Shown here: positions 54,165 through 64,000 of the stretch, piece after piece
Position numbering within the stretch: the stretch's first letter is position 1
Layout: each line of letters opens with the position of its first letter
Origin: Platanthera guangdongensis
Taxonomy: Eukaryota; Streptophyta; Magnoliopsida; Asparagales; Orchidaceae
NCBI GenBank assembly: GCA_039583875.1
Contig: CM077151.1
Location: forward strand, 112,982,609 to 113,046,608
Direction: 5' to 3'
DNA length: 64,000 nt
Made by a program: the position numbers and the translations under genes
The notes under the pieces: model-generated
What the model saw: the letters and a program-made list of their open reading frames with translations, nothing else
Told to the model about the DNA's origin: nothing
Databases searched by the model: none

Positions 54165-55955
54165 TTACGGAGAGTAGCCCCCCGAGTCGCTTCCACTGCT
54201 ATCTGATCCTGTACTTGAGGCGGACCCGCTATGCGAGCTCCCGGTAGCAGAGGAGGATGCAGAGGTGTCGGACTCGGTGGACAGTTCCCCGCCTCGCTGG
54301 CTCGAGGCAGCGTTGTCCGCTATTTCCTTGGAGCTTTGCCCTTCGCCCTGCCCTCCGTCTTCTTCTTCTTCTCCTTCTTCTCCTTCTTCTTCTTCTTCGC
54401 TTTCCTCGATAATAACCTCTTTGCCCTTCTCAGCCCCCTCCATCGCTGCAACCTGCGGTGTTAGCTCCAGGAATAGTTCCAAAAAGGGGACGCCATCCAC
54501 TCCATCCTTTGTAAAGCCATCGCGGATAAGTTGCTCAATGGCGACCTCGACGGTTTCCTTCACGAAAGGGAGCATGGTAGCCTGAAAGCTATTGTTCTCC
54601 AAGTCATAAGCGATCTGCACAAAACAAGAACAAACATCAGACAAATCGCGGCGGACTGCAAATTAATGGCGCTGCGAATTCAACTCACCCCGAGCTCTTC
54701 TTTTTGTTGGGCAACCTTTTTCCCCAGCCGCGCGTTCCTCTCTTTCAGCACCTTGTTCTGTTGTTGAAGCTGCTCATTTTCCTTTAGCAGGTCTCTTTCC
54801 AAGGTGGCTACGTAGTGGTTCGTCACCACGCTGTTCGCAGCGGCCTGAGAGGCTAGCAGAGGGAGGTCGGCGGCGGCCACCTTCTTAATGTCGCTCAAGT
54901 TGCGCTTTCCGTAAAGCGCGCAGATCGCAATATGGGCGTGGTGAGTTATCCGCGGACTCTTCCACGAAGGGAGCGCGGTGGATAGGCGGACGTGTTTGGT
55001 CTTGCTATGCCAGTGGATCATAGGGTTCCCCCTAAGATCCCTCTGGCTGATGCCAAAGCCACTCATGGTGAAGCTTTCCGAAGAAGAGTAATCCGCCGCG
55101 GGATCCCCTTCCTCCTTCCTCTTCCTTGCGACTGCTTCTTTATTCTCCTTCTGTGTAGGAACAAAGCCACTAGGCGTCTGCGGTAAGTTGGCGGGTACCG
55201 CCAAGGTCGCTGCAAAAAACAGATGGGTTAAACACCAAGGTCGCGGTGGATACAAAAGCTGAGTTCGGAAGCTACTTACTCTCTTCGGGCATAACGTCCG
55301 CTAAGCTCGCCAGTAGCAGAATGTAATGCTTGATGTCAAGCCTGGCGTTGGCCAAGAACTCGACAATGGCGGATTCCAAGTAATCCAGTTGCACGCTTTT
55401 GAAGGCGGAATCCGCGCGCACCTGCGGATAGGTGTGCGCGAACCCTAGGTCGCCCACAAAGATCAGGAACCTAGAGGTCCAGTTGTGGATCTTGTTGGGA
55501 AGGCCCACAACCTTCATCCCCCTGCAGTAGAAATATATCACCCCCTTGTAGGGGCGGCCTCCAGAAGAGGTTATGAAGCGAACAGAGAATATCTTGCGGA
55601 AGACATTCATCGAAAAAGCAATCTTTTCAGATCGCAAATAGGAGATGAAGCTGCGGATCGCAGCGAGTGTGTTCGGCGCAAGCTGGCCAGGCACCATTCC
55701 ATAGTGCTCAAAGATGTCGGCGAGTTCCCATAGAAGCGGAAACTTAAATCCGCTATCAATGTGGTCCACTGGGATGGCGATCTGGGTTGCGGTTGAGAAG
55801 TTTAGCATTTCTTGATGGGCGGGAAGGCGGACAAGGATATTCGAGTTCGCCATCTTCCTCTCGACAAAAGCCTCCAGGTCGGCCTCTGTCAAGGTGCACT
55901 TCCGATGGTCGGCAGAGTGGAAGGCAACAGCAGCATCAGTACGCGCGGACAACAT
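54165..55955 (-). CDS. Antisense three-exon gene of D (putative gypsy-type transposon family)
   Basis: The exons are 55955-55280, 55209-54689 and 54614-54165, separated by introns of 70 and 74 bp with good sites (A|GTAAGT..TTTTTTGCAG|C and G|GTGAGT..TTGTGCAG|A). Together they give 548 residues with no stop. Residues ~45-125 (DSGFKFPLLWELADIFEHYG, LAPNTLAAIRSFISYL) match the 'putative gypsy type transposon' family (Pfam PF04195 by recollection), found widely in plant genomes. A leucine-rich coiled coil follows at about 355-400 (LLKENEQLQQQNKVL), then a glutamate tract and a serine/glycine tail. A TATA box lies ~65 bp upstream. Such antisense ORFs are known in Tat elements, role unknown. GTAAG at the stop could be a further donor. 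Confidence 0.85.
54615..54688 (-). other. Intron 2 of the antisense gene
   Basis: GTGAGT donor and TTGTGCAG acceptor on the minus strand. Without splicing, the upstream exon hits a stop eight bases into the intron. Confidence 0.8.
55210..55279 (-). other. Intron 1 of the antisense gene
   Basis: GTAAGT donor and TTTTTTGCAG acceptor on the minus strand. The phase is kept and no stop arises on splicing. Confidence 0.8.
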
Positions 55956-56018
55956 TTTGCAGGCCGCAGGGTTCCTTTTACTTCAGCTGTTTCCTGCATA
56001 AAAGAAAGCGGAAGGCCC

Positions 56019-56026
56019 TATTTATA
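56019..56026 (-). promoter_or_regulatory. TATA box of the antisense gene
   Basis: The minus strand reads GCTATAAATAGGG, the same core and flank as the D LTR TATA box (CTATAAATAGGG), about 65 bp before the ATG at 55955. Confidence 0.7.
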
Positions 56027-56489
56027 GCTAAAGGGTCTGACAGCTTTTTGACCAGGCCGCACAGCTCGCAGCTTCAATCCGCACAGTCCGCAAAAAATTA
56101 AAGCACAGCCAAACAATAACGCGGATACAAACACAGATTCACATGCTAAGGAAAATTCAAAGCAAAAAGGTTGTGACTGACACAATTTTTTGTCCGCCCA
56201 GATCGCGCTTTTTTCCTCCCGGCAGAAAAGTCACAAGGAGCGGATACAATTTCAATCCGCTTAGTTCGTAGTATTTCCCACCTGCAGGTTAAATAACGAG
56301 AAGCGGACACAGCATTAGTCTGCACAATTCGCCACATATCACGCCAAGGATAGCTACATAATTTGCGGATATATAATCTGAGTCCGCACAGATCGCAACA
56401 GAGTTCAATCTACAACACAGCGTTGTTTGAAACACAATTATACAAACAATTATACAATTAAACAAATATAAGCTCATGGCATCGCGGAC

Positions 56490-58478
56490 TCAGCGTTCCC
56501 CAGTCTCGGTCCGCGCTGGCCTTTCCGCCCTATCTCTGCATAAGTGAGCTGCTTGGTCGCTTATCTGAAGAATCTCGCTATACACGCGGCAGAGGTGATG
56601 ATGAATAACGTTTATGGTCCGGTGCATATGGGCAGCTTCCCGATCTACCCGACTGAGGGGCAACATTGGCTCTGCCGCCGGCCTCGGCTCCTCATCCGCA
56701 GCCTGTTGGACACCGCCTGCCGGTGCCGCGATCTCTGAAGCAGCGCGATCTAACAATCGCGGCCTCTGCTCAGCAACCTCAGCAGCCTGCTTCCCCTTTT
56801 CTTCGCGCACTGACGCCAAGTGCTTGCCCTTATAGAATCGGACATCATCCACGAGCCTCTTCTTCTCCCTTTCAGACCTCTCCAGTGCCCTCGAGATGCT
56901 GGCGATCTGGTCTTTTAGGGCTTTCTCGTGCTCTGCGGATGCTTTCTCACGCGCCGTGGACGCCCTCTCGCGCTCCTCTTACTTCTCTAACTCTGCTTTA
57001 ACACATTGCATTTCAGCTTGGAATTTCTTCTCTATCTCTTTAATAATGTTCAGGCTGGGCGGCTCATCCCCCGCGGATTCCACATGCGAGACCGCGTCAG
57101 CACCAGTATTCGGTGTAACCACGATCTCGCCACTCTCGATGGAGCCCAGCGGCGACTTTCTACCTGCAACAAACAAAGTCAACTCCACATTTAAAGGCAG
57201 TTCGCGGCGGACTCAAAGAAAGGATAAAAGATCACATTTGGATATAGCCGCAGCGATTTGCCGACTATCGAAAAAGACAGGCCGCCTTGCCCGCTCCGGG
57301 TCAAAAATGCTTAACCGCTTCTTCCATTTGCGATGAACCTTTGCTCTTTTCTCAGCAGCCAAACTTTTTGAAAGCACAATATTGTCCGTCTCGGTGATGA
57401 TTTTGATTGGTCTTGATGTCCGCGGCGGTGACCTGTAAAGCCACTGACGCTTAAAGTATTTAGGCGCCGGTTGAAGTTTACCTGACCGCAGTAGCTCCGC
57501 AGCAGTCCGCAGATCCTCAGCGGTTTTATCCGCCGCGACCTGCTTCGAGGCCGCCTCCACCGCAGCAACATGAGCAGCAATTTGTTTCTTCTGCTCCTCT
57601 ATCTTCTACTTCAGCCTCTCCCTCTCTTCTTCCTCCGCAGCGGACAAAGAAGGGAGTTCGCTATCTTTTTTCCCAGTGTCTTCCGCCTCAGATTGCTGCA
57701 GTACAATCAGCAGGGATTCGTTGATTAGATCTATTTCATTGACGTCTATAGAGTCAAGCATCTCATCTGTGGTTAAATTGACCGTGGAGAGGGAATTGTC
57801 TCCATGGATTTGTGCCTCCGGAGTAATCAGATCGCTGTCAGGAACTTCCTTGTCGCGTGGTCTGTGTTGTAAGTACGCATCACCAGTCCGCTTTGATATA
57901 TTCTTCTCCTTCATCGCGCGCATTCTCTTCTCAACCCGCTCGGCCACGGTCGACCCGTCCCTCTTCCTCTTCTTTTTCTTGGCTTTCTTCTCGGCAGAAT
58001 CCGCAGCGGACGCCCCTAAGTCGGGCTGGCTTTCGCGGACAGCCTCAAGATTCACAGCAGTCAATACCTGTGAAGGCGCATCCTTGCCAGCCTCTTCTCC
58101 AGAAATCCGCCTGTCTTCTTCATCCAGGTTGATGATGGGCACCTGGGCATTGGGGGAAGAAATTTCGGCTTCGTTATTTCCACCAATAGTGTCCGCCGAG
58201 TTCGCAGTTTTCTGAGAAGGAGCAGAGTCTGACAGGGTCAGCATCTTTTCACTTCTCAAAAGTTCAGCATCAAGAACTGCGACATCCTTGCGGACAGTTT
58301 CGTCGGCACGGCGGACTACTTTCTCAGCAGTTTTCTGGCTGTGGGAACCTTTTCCAGTGGAGTGGACATGATCCTTTCTTGTCGACCTCTTTATTATCTT
58401 CTTGGTCTTCATAGGCGTTGTTAGTGCTGAGTCGCCTTTTGCAGTGAGACTAGAGAAGAAAGCTCCAAGCCTTGCCAT
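56490..58478 (-). pseudogene. Second antisense gene of D, coiled-coil protein, two stops
   Basis: The exons are 58478-57236 and 57163-56490, separated by a 72-bp intron (T|GTGATC..TTTGTTGCAG|G). Total 639 codons in one consistent frame except for TAG at 57606-57608 and TAA at 56979-56981. ATG 58478 (MARLGAFFSS) follows a TATA-like CTATATATTT by about 85 bp; the frame is open back to 58583. The product would be basic at first (KKAKKKKRKRD, nuclear-signal-like at about residue 180). It then has a PAPKYFKRQWLYRSPPR block and a long charged coiled coil. No known domain is recognised. Both stops fit a C-to-T change on the coding strand. Confidence 0.7.
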
Positions 58479-58647
58479 GCCGGACTGGAAAGTGGAGACC
58501 GCAAGTGGTGAATAGCGCCCCGTGTAGATCAGGATTTTCAACAGTTCCAGGCCCTCCAGCAAAATATATAGTGCTGGCGGCATTTTCGAGGCTTGTGGAC
58601 TCGGCGGTTAAGAAAACATTTTCGAAGTTTTCTGGAAACTTAAAAAT

Positions 58648-58659
58648 GTGCGGGGATTA
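58648..58659 (+). other. D polypurine tract (weak)
   Basis: GTGCGGGGATTA directly before the 3' LTR is the only purine-rich stretch at the expected place. Confidence 0.5.
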
Positions 58660-59427
58660 TGTTAACCCCTCAGTTTGCAACATCCTACAAGATTCCAAAA
58701 CCCCCCTTTCAACACTCGCGGACTCGATTTGGCAGTCCGCCCAGTCCGGCAAGGTAACCAATCGGCCACCAAGGATGGTACCCCAGCAGCGGACTCAAGG
58801 ATCTGTTTACTCAGTCCACCACGACTTGGGATATCGGATTCTCTACAATGGTGGACGCAGTTTCTCGTCCTCCCAGGACGCCGTCCTCCGACAGGCTCGC
58901 GCCTAGCAGCAGCAGACGGAAGCTCCAGCCCGCGAGCCCAGTCCGCCCCTTCTGCGCGGACTAGCGTGTTCTTTCTTTTTGTTTCCCATCACCGCTGCCC
59001 GGTTCTCCTGTACCCCGGGCAGTCGGTTATTTTAACCCTGCCCATTTGGGAAGGCCCCCCATCCTATAAATAGGGGGGAGGTGGTGCACCCAAGGTACAC
59101 TGACTCGTGCCTAGGAGCTTAGTTGTTAAAGGCTGCGGACTCGAATCTTGTGCCTTGCGGACTCCAGCTTGCTCTGCCCTTGTCTCTCTTTTTCCTTCAC
59201 TTGTAACTCAACCTTTCAGGAATTAAGGAAAAGCTTGTCGCCAAAGAGGCATTCAGGCCGCGACGGGCGAAGTCTGTTGTTGTCGTGGTTCACGGCCCTG
59301 CTGCTCTTTCCTTCTCTCGTCCGCTTAGTAGATTGCTACTCGCAGTCTTTCCTTTCCCTACTTTTCCCTTGCGCTCGAACCGTTAGCTGGTGGTGCCCGA
59401 TCCCCTTTGCGTTTTCGTGCATCAACA
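58660..59427 (+). repeat. D 3' LTR (768 bp, uninterrupted)
   Basis: TGTTAACCCC..ATCAACA. By eye it differs from the 5' LTR at about 7% of the first ~250 bp. It shows the intact site into which C inserted in the 5' LTR. Confidence 0.95.
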
Positions 59428-59432
59428 TGGAT
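59428..59432. repeat. Target-site duplication of D, right copy
   Basis: TGGAT, matching 34824-34828. Confidence 0.92.
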
Positions 59433-59907
59433 TACTTGCTCTCTGGGATGTTTTATGTTAGGATTGCATGGTAGTTAATTTTCAAATATAAAAACTACTA
59501 TTATTACCTCATGCATTGCACGTTTTCAAAATGTTAAATCACTATATTTAACAACCGTAAAGAAATCTAATCTTATTGCTATTATAAATTTAGAACTTGC
59601 ATACCTTGAGGTGTCCTCTAGGGACCTCTAAGCTCATGTAGGAAGTTTAATCTCATAAAAGAAGTATTTTTTGCAGCGTATAACTACTTTCTTCGTGGAC
59701 TAGATGAGCCACTAAGCCGAGGGATACGGTTAACTACTATACTCAAATTGATTTTAACTCTAAATAACTCAAATAACCTTTCTTCATGGCTAAGTAGAAG
59801 TTTTGACTGAGCGTCCGCAGTTATCCCCTGCTGATGTGGAATCATGATGCGCATATTTCCCTTCCTCTGATATACTTATTTGGCAGTGAAAAATGCGGGT
59901 TGTGACA
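59433..59907 (+). repeat. E 5' LTR, second part
   Basis: Aligns with C from about 38029 to 38497: TACTTGC, GGACTAG.TGA.CCAC, GCCGAGGGATACGG, TTATCCCCTGC, AAATGCGGGTTGTGACA. Ends at 59907. Confidence 0.9.
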
Positions 59908-59922
59908 GTTGGTATCAGAGGG
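59908..59922 (+). other. E primer binding site
   Basis: GTTGGTATCAGAGG, identical to that of C. Confidence 0.88.
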
Positions 59923-60068
59923 AGGTTGGTTTGATAAGTTGGTCGAACCAACCAATCTCGTATGGTTGTTTTCCTTCATTCATTTGCATACACAAACCGA
60001 TGCGTCATCAGTACATCTTAACCGAAGCATAGTCACTACACCCATGGCATGATAAGAAGTATATGGGG

Positions 60069-60240
60069 CATATTATGTACTATGGGATGCATAATATGTG
60101 TTTGTATATGGATCCACCATAGGAGGCAACATGTTCCAGTTATGTAGTATGGGATGCATAACCATCATCACATGGGTGCCCCATAACATGTTTTCTTTTC
60201 TCGTTGCATGTTATGTTATGTAGTGTGGGATGCATAACAT
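60069..60240 (+). promoter_or_regulatory. Three stem-loops in the E leader
   Basis: Hairpins at 60069-60098 (9 bp, loop TACTATGGGATG), 60139-60162 (6 bp, loop TAGTATGGGATG) and 60213-60240 (8 bp, loop TAGTGTGGGATG) match those of C in number, order, stem sequence and spacing. Confidence 0.75.
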
Positions 60241-60582
60241 TTCATGTGTACGCCGCTCATGCATACATTAAGGCCTTTATAGAATGCATAGCATAGCATA
60301 CATAGCATATCATCGCATATGCATGCGTGCTAAGTTAAGGTTTACATGATGACACATGTACACACATGATTTAAAAAAAGAATAAAGAATTCATGCATTC
60401 ATCTCATAGGCATATGAGTAAATAGGATGAGAGAATATCATCCTAAGTAGGACATAGCATCATCATCATCAAATCCCAGAGCAAGTTGCAGCACAAGCAA
60501 GTGTCTTTAAGTGTGGTCTGAACTAGTTGAGTGGCTTAGTTGAAATCTAGGATTTTGATGAGTTGTTTGTTGTCTTTTAGAA

Positions 60583-61840
60583 ATGCTACCAAAGTGTCCT
60601 GTGATGAGGCCGACCCCCCAGTCAGAGGGTGAGTCGTCGAGTGCGCAGAGTGAGGAGTTGATCGAGAGTTTGCGCCAGAGTAATAAAGCTCTATCGAGGC
60701 AGTTAGTTGCGATGCAGTCACAAATTCAGTCGTTGTTGTCTGCCGCTCCCGCGCGACATCCCGTAGCGCAAGATTCTGCTGCGAGTCAGGCTGTAGCTGC
60801 TGATCCTGTACCTTTGGTTCCCCCAGTGATGCTACCATCGGAGATGAACCTTATATCACATTTCCAGCGATTAAGACCTCACAATTATGATGGGAGTGTC
60901 GATTTCATGGTTTTGGATGATTGGATTATCTCTACGGATGAGATGTTCACGTATTCGGGGATTGTTGAAGCCTAGAAGGTGATGTTTGCGGCCTACCAGC
61001 TAAAAGTCCTGGCAAGACCTGGTCGATTCAAGAAAAGGAAAGTTTGGCGGAAGGATGTTCTTGGGAGTCCTTCAAGAAGATACTGCTGAAGAAGTTCTTA
61101 CCCTCGGTCGAGCAGGACCGATTGATGAACAATTTCCTACATTTGAAGCAGAGACAACTCATTGTGAGCGAATATGAGATCGAGTTTAGTAAGCTAAGCA
61201 GATTTGCTCCTGAATTGGTAGCTTTGGAGGAAGGGAGAGTGAAGCGTTTCCTCGGAGATTTAAGAAGCGATGTATAGTAATTGGCATGCGCTTATCGAGC
61301 TGAAAGCTATGCTGAAGCCATGGAATCCACTTTGAAGGTCGAGGCGATCTAGAACGCCAAGAATCGAGGTGCTGCGGCGAGAAAGGAGAAGAGAAAAGGT
61401 GAGGAGGATGGAAGCACTAGGGCATCTGGCCCTTCTTCGTAGAAGAGAAGTAAAGAAGTATGTAGTTTTTGTGGTGATCCTGGCAACCCTTTCGAAAGAT
61501 GTTTCAAGAGGACTGCCACCCTGAAGCAGCAGCAGGTGTTTGTCATCCAAGGTGCACCTAAAGGTGATCTGTTGTGCCCGATCTGTGCAAATAAGGGTCA
61601 TAGCGTGAGTCGTTGCTGGTTGAAGGACAAGGTCTGTTTCCAATGCGGACAGAAGGGGCACTTGAAGTTTTCCTTCCCGCAGGCTTAGACTCCACTACAG
61701 CTGTAACTCCCCAGTTGAGGACTCAGAGGCTGCCGCACCCAATCATGGGCCGCACAGCATGGACCTCCCCGGTGTCTCGTTACAGGCCTGCAGGCCCAGC
61801 ACCCCAAAACATCTCCGGCCTGTTTCTCAGCGCGGTGCAT
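60583..61840 (+). pseudogene. E gag remnant cut by F
   Basis: The ATG at 60583 (MLPKCPVMRPTPQSEGESSS) starts a Gag homologous to that of C through FQRLRPHNYDGSVDFMVLDDW. It is stopped at 60974, frameshifted near 61018, open again as FLHLKQRQLIVSEYEIEFSKLSRF, and stopped at 61274-61279, 61351 and 61438. Three knuckles follow: CSFCGDPGNPFERC (His to Asn), CPICANKGHSVSRC and CFQCGQKGHLKFSF (last Cys lost). Similarity fades by about 61830, where F begins. Confidence 0.85.
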
Positions 61841-62871
61841 TGTTGCCACGGGGTTTCGAACCCGCATTTTCCCAGCATTTTCCTGCATTTTCCCAGCATT
61901 TAAAATACTATCAGAGTAGGGGAACTACGCATTGTGATGCCACGTCACGTAGGGGACATCTACTGACGTTAAGGCAATTAATCGTCTCTCGCAACTTATA
62001 GAAATCATTTTTTTAACTCAATGTGATCCAAATATAATTTATGCACAATATGCAAAGCCGTGTCCCTCGGCTAGGTCGATTAACTAGTCCACGGTTTGAA
62101 AATATAGTTTTACGCAGCGGAAAAATACTTGATTTGATCATTTGGTGACCTAAGTGCTCATGAAGACCAAGTGAGGTGCACCATGCAGTATCAGAAGTCT
62201 AGATTTACTGTATATAAAAGTAGATTTATCATGCGTAGAAAGTAGTGAGATTAACATTTCAAATCATGGTGTGCAATGCTCCAACTGCCTTAGCATATCT
62301 AAGCAAGTGGGCTACCAAGCAAACCCATAACTAATCGTTCCAGAACAAGTGTCCAAAAGTAAACAAAGAGTAAAAGCAGCAAACTAGCAGAAAGTCTAAC
62401 CAAACGGCACCATGGGCGTCAACACCTGACATGAACCCATGTGCCGACAAGTTTACAAAAAACCCTACCCCAAGAGGGTCAGAAAACGGCAACTGACACA
62501 GCTCCTCACTAACACCTGCTACAGTCCAGAACCTGAGGCATTCAAAGAAAGAACACCTCAAAAACAAGTTACAAGCGATGTAGAAAACAAGAAAGTAAGC
62601 AAACCTCCGCGAGAGCGGAGGGAAACAGTAGCTGCAAGGGTCAAATTAAACAAAACTAGCCATAACTAGCAACAAAAATCAATCAGAAAAGAGCCCGCCA
62701 AAAGAGGAGTGGAGATGGGCAAAATCAATCTCACAATAGGCAAATAACCTTCATTTTCAGATTATTAATCTTATTATTCTTATTCAAATTAAAGAGACTG
62801 GTCAGCTCATCAGAAAAAAAAGAGAAACAATGCGGGGATAATACCATCACACATCGTCACGGCCCTCAGAG

Positions 62872-62990
62872 CATCGCACCGGTGGCACCGCCAACATCGT
62901 GTACGACCTAGAACAGATTTAACATTTTAAAGGAGCATCGCACCGGTGGCACCGCCAATATCGTGTATGACCGCCAACAGATTTATCATT
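62872..62990. repeat. Two-copy tandem repeat with GCACCGGTGGCACCG
   Basis: AGCATCGCACCGGTGGCACC..CCAA.ATCGTGTA.GACC..AACAGATTTA occurs at about 62872-62924 and again at about 62933-62986. Confidence 0.85.
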
Positions 62991-63494
62991 TTTCTGACTC
63001 AATCAAAGGCAAGAGACAAGGCCCACCAGATCATAATTTAGGATTTCAAGAAACAAGTTAATGATATTTTAATGAGCAAAAGAGCTAAGAAAAAAATGAA
63101 CTTAACATTTTAAAATTTGCTAGAAGCATAAAGGAGAAGAAGCGTAGCAAAGAGGAAAAGTGCAATATCGCCACTTACCTCAAACCGCCCGAAACCGCAC
63201 TTCGGAAGGCACCACGATGCAGATTGGCCTAGCGAAGGAGAGAAACAGAAATCTACATCGACAAGGTCGAAACAGAAGTTAGGGCCGAAAACCCTAACGG
63301 AGAAATTCCATAAAAGTAGAAATACTCACCACGATCGCGTTGATCTCGGCGAGATCTTTCCGAATCTATGTCCGGCTCGCGATTCCGAGCACCGGAGCTC
63401 CGTCGGCGGCGATCGGAAGGTCCAAGAACGGAAGGGGCATGCCGTTTCTTGTTTCTGTCGGGAGAAGATGAGGTACATAGAGTAGGATTTTTAA

Positions 63495-63509
63495 CTTTAT
63501 ATATATTTT
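63495..63509 (-). promoter_or_regulatory. TATA box of F LTR
   Basis: The minus strand reads AAAATATATATAAAG, closely like TATATATAAAG in C. Confidence 0.6.
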
Positions 63510-63531
63510 CTAAGTTATATACATTCCTAAC

Positions 63532-63534
<3 letters not shown>

Positions 63535-63594
<60 letters not shown>
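63535..63594. repeat. (TA)n microsatellite
   Basis: About 60 bp of TA repeats, just upstream (minus strand) of the F TATA box. Confidence 0.98.
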
Positions 63595-63597
<3 letters not shown>

Positions 63598-63644
63598 TTA
63601 TTATATTATAAATTTTATTCTTTCTAAATCTTATACAGGGAGGG

Positions 63645-63893
63645 GGGAGATCTCTGAGCTCCGCTCGGAGAACTCTGAGCGCAGAGATCTCTGAGCTCCG
63701 CTCGGAGATCTCTGAGCGAAGATCTCTGAGCGCAGAGATCTCTGAGCTCCGCTCGGAGATCTCTGAGCGGAGATCTCGGAGCGCAGAGATCTCTGAGCTC
63801 CAATCGGAGATCTCTGAGCTCCGCTCGAAGATCTCTGAGCGGAGATCTCTGAGCTCCGCTCGGAGATCTCTGAGCGGAGATCTTTGAGCGCAG
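63645..63893. repeat. AGATCTCTGAGCTCCGCTCGG palindromic array in F U3
   Basis: Units combine GAGATCTCTGAGC with its near-inverse GCTCGGAGATCTCTGAGC, in direct and inverted order, about 250 bp in all. AGATCT, GAGCTC and CTCGGAG cores are each palindromic or nearly so. Confidence 0.9.
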
Positions 63894-64000
63894 AAAAACT
63901 ATAAGATTAAATTTATTTAAATTTGCTATGTTATTACGAAGATCTAAACGCGCGTCGAAACGGACGAAATTTGCACCGTAGGCGAATGTCGACGCTACGA

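Larger units (their letters stand above)
34829..59427 (+). mobile_element. Element D, Tat/Retand-type Ty3/gypsy, interrupted by C
   Basis: Excluding C and one copy of its TSD, D is about 13.2 kb. The LTRs are 767 bp (34829-35470 plus 46886-47010) and 768 bp (58660-59427), both starting TGTTAACCCC and ending ATCAACA. It has gag, protease, RT with YVDD, a dual RNase H, integrase without chromodomain, a long 3' region with two antisense spliced genes, and a 5-bp TSD. This organisation is that of Tat-lineage elements such as Retand and Grande. Confidence 0.93.
61841..64000 (-). mobile_element. Minus-strand LTR (element F), related to C/E, open at the window end
   Basis: On the minus strand it ends ..GGGAAAATGCGGGTTCG..GCAACA at 61841, and contains CCGTGGACTAGTTAATCGAC, CTAGCCGAGGGACACGG and TGACGTGGCATCACAATGCG, which align with the U5 end of C and E LTRs. 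Its 5' leader part (about 63300-63450) aligns with E at 33425-33515 (CATAGAT..GGAAAG.TCTC). A TATA box lies at 63495-63509 and a U3 palindromic array beyond. It disrupts E gag. The other end lies beyond 64000. Confidence 0.8.

Noticed and set aside
57676..58215. Plus-strand frame of 179 codons, serine-rich
   Set aside because: It is the exact shadow of the second antisense gene and has no domain.
61850..61870. tRNA gene suggested by GGGTTTCGAACCC
   Set aside because: It resembles a T-arm only. No acceptor, anticodon or D-arm fits around it, and it lies at the F LTR end.
62439..62669. Small plus-strand ORF of 76 codons
   Set aside because: It lies inside the minus-strand F LTR, with no domain and no conservation with C or E.

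Overview
This window is plant nuclear DNA, almost certainly intergenic heterochromatin from a large angiosperm genome. It holds no recognisable host gene. Nearly every base belongs to LTR retrotransposons: Tekay/Del-type Ty3/gypsy chromoviruses (elements A1, A2, B, C and probably E, F and H), one Tat/Retand-type Ty3/gypsy element (D), a decayed gypsy copy (G) and a minus-strand Ty1/copia-like fragment. The evidence is plant-type primer binding sites (TGGTATCAGA), polypurine tracts, 2-3 kb LTRs beginning TGTAAC, and plant-type TATA boxes. The species cannot be named from the sequence. Element letters are labels made here.

Layout, left half. 1-3022 is a minus-strand LTR (H) abutting the last 293 bp of an A-type LTR. 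A1 (3023-10085) and A2 (7804-24497) share one LTR, giving an LTR-internal-LTR-internal-LTR chain. A2 lacks everything from its PBS to the start of RT. B (13020-22309) sits inside the 3' LTR of A2, flanked by a perfect 5-bp target-site duplication (TAACG). G (24498-28996) is a decayed gypsy copy cut by a minus-strand copia 3' end (28997 to about 32279).

Layout, right half. Three elements are nested like dolls. E (about 32280-34828, resuming 59433-61840) contains D (34829-59427, TSD TGGAT), and D contains C (35471-46880, TSD CTGCT). F, a minus-strand LTR related to C and E, cuts the gag of E at 61841 and runs to the window end. LTR divergence judged by eye (C lower than D) agrees with the order of nesting.

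How the parts work. Each element is (or was) a gag-pol transcription unit driven by its LTR. D also carries two antisense genes between pol and its 3' LTR, each with its own TATA box and short introns with consistent phase; one appears intact and encodes a 548-residue protein of the 'putative gypsy type transposon' family. Most pol genes are broken by stops or frameshifts, many of the stops being C-to-T changes, so autonomous activity is unlikely for any copy. The most unusual structure is regulatory: covarying triple hairpins in the leaders of C and E, an eight-codon ATG mini-exon with a splice donor inside A and B LTRs, a roughly 20-bp-phased palindrome array just upstream of the E TATA box, palindromic arrays in most LTR families (some sharing an 18-mer), and a GCGGAC/GTCCGC hexamer scattered through D.
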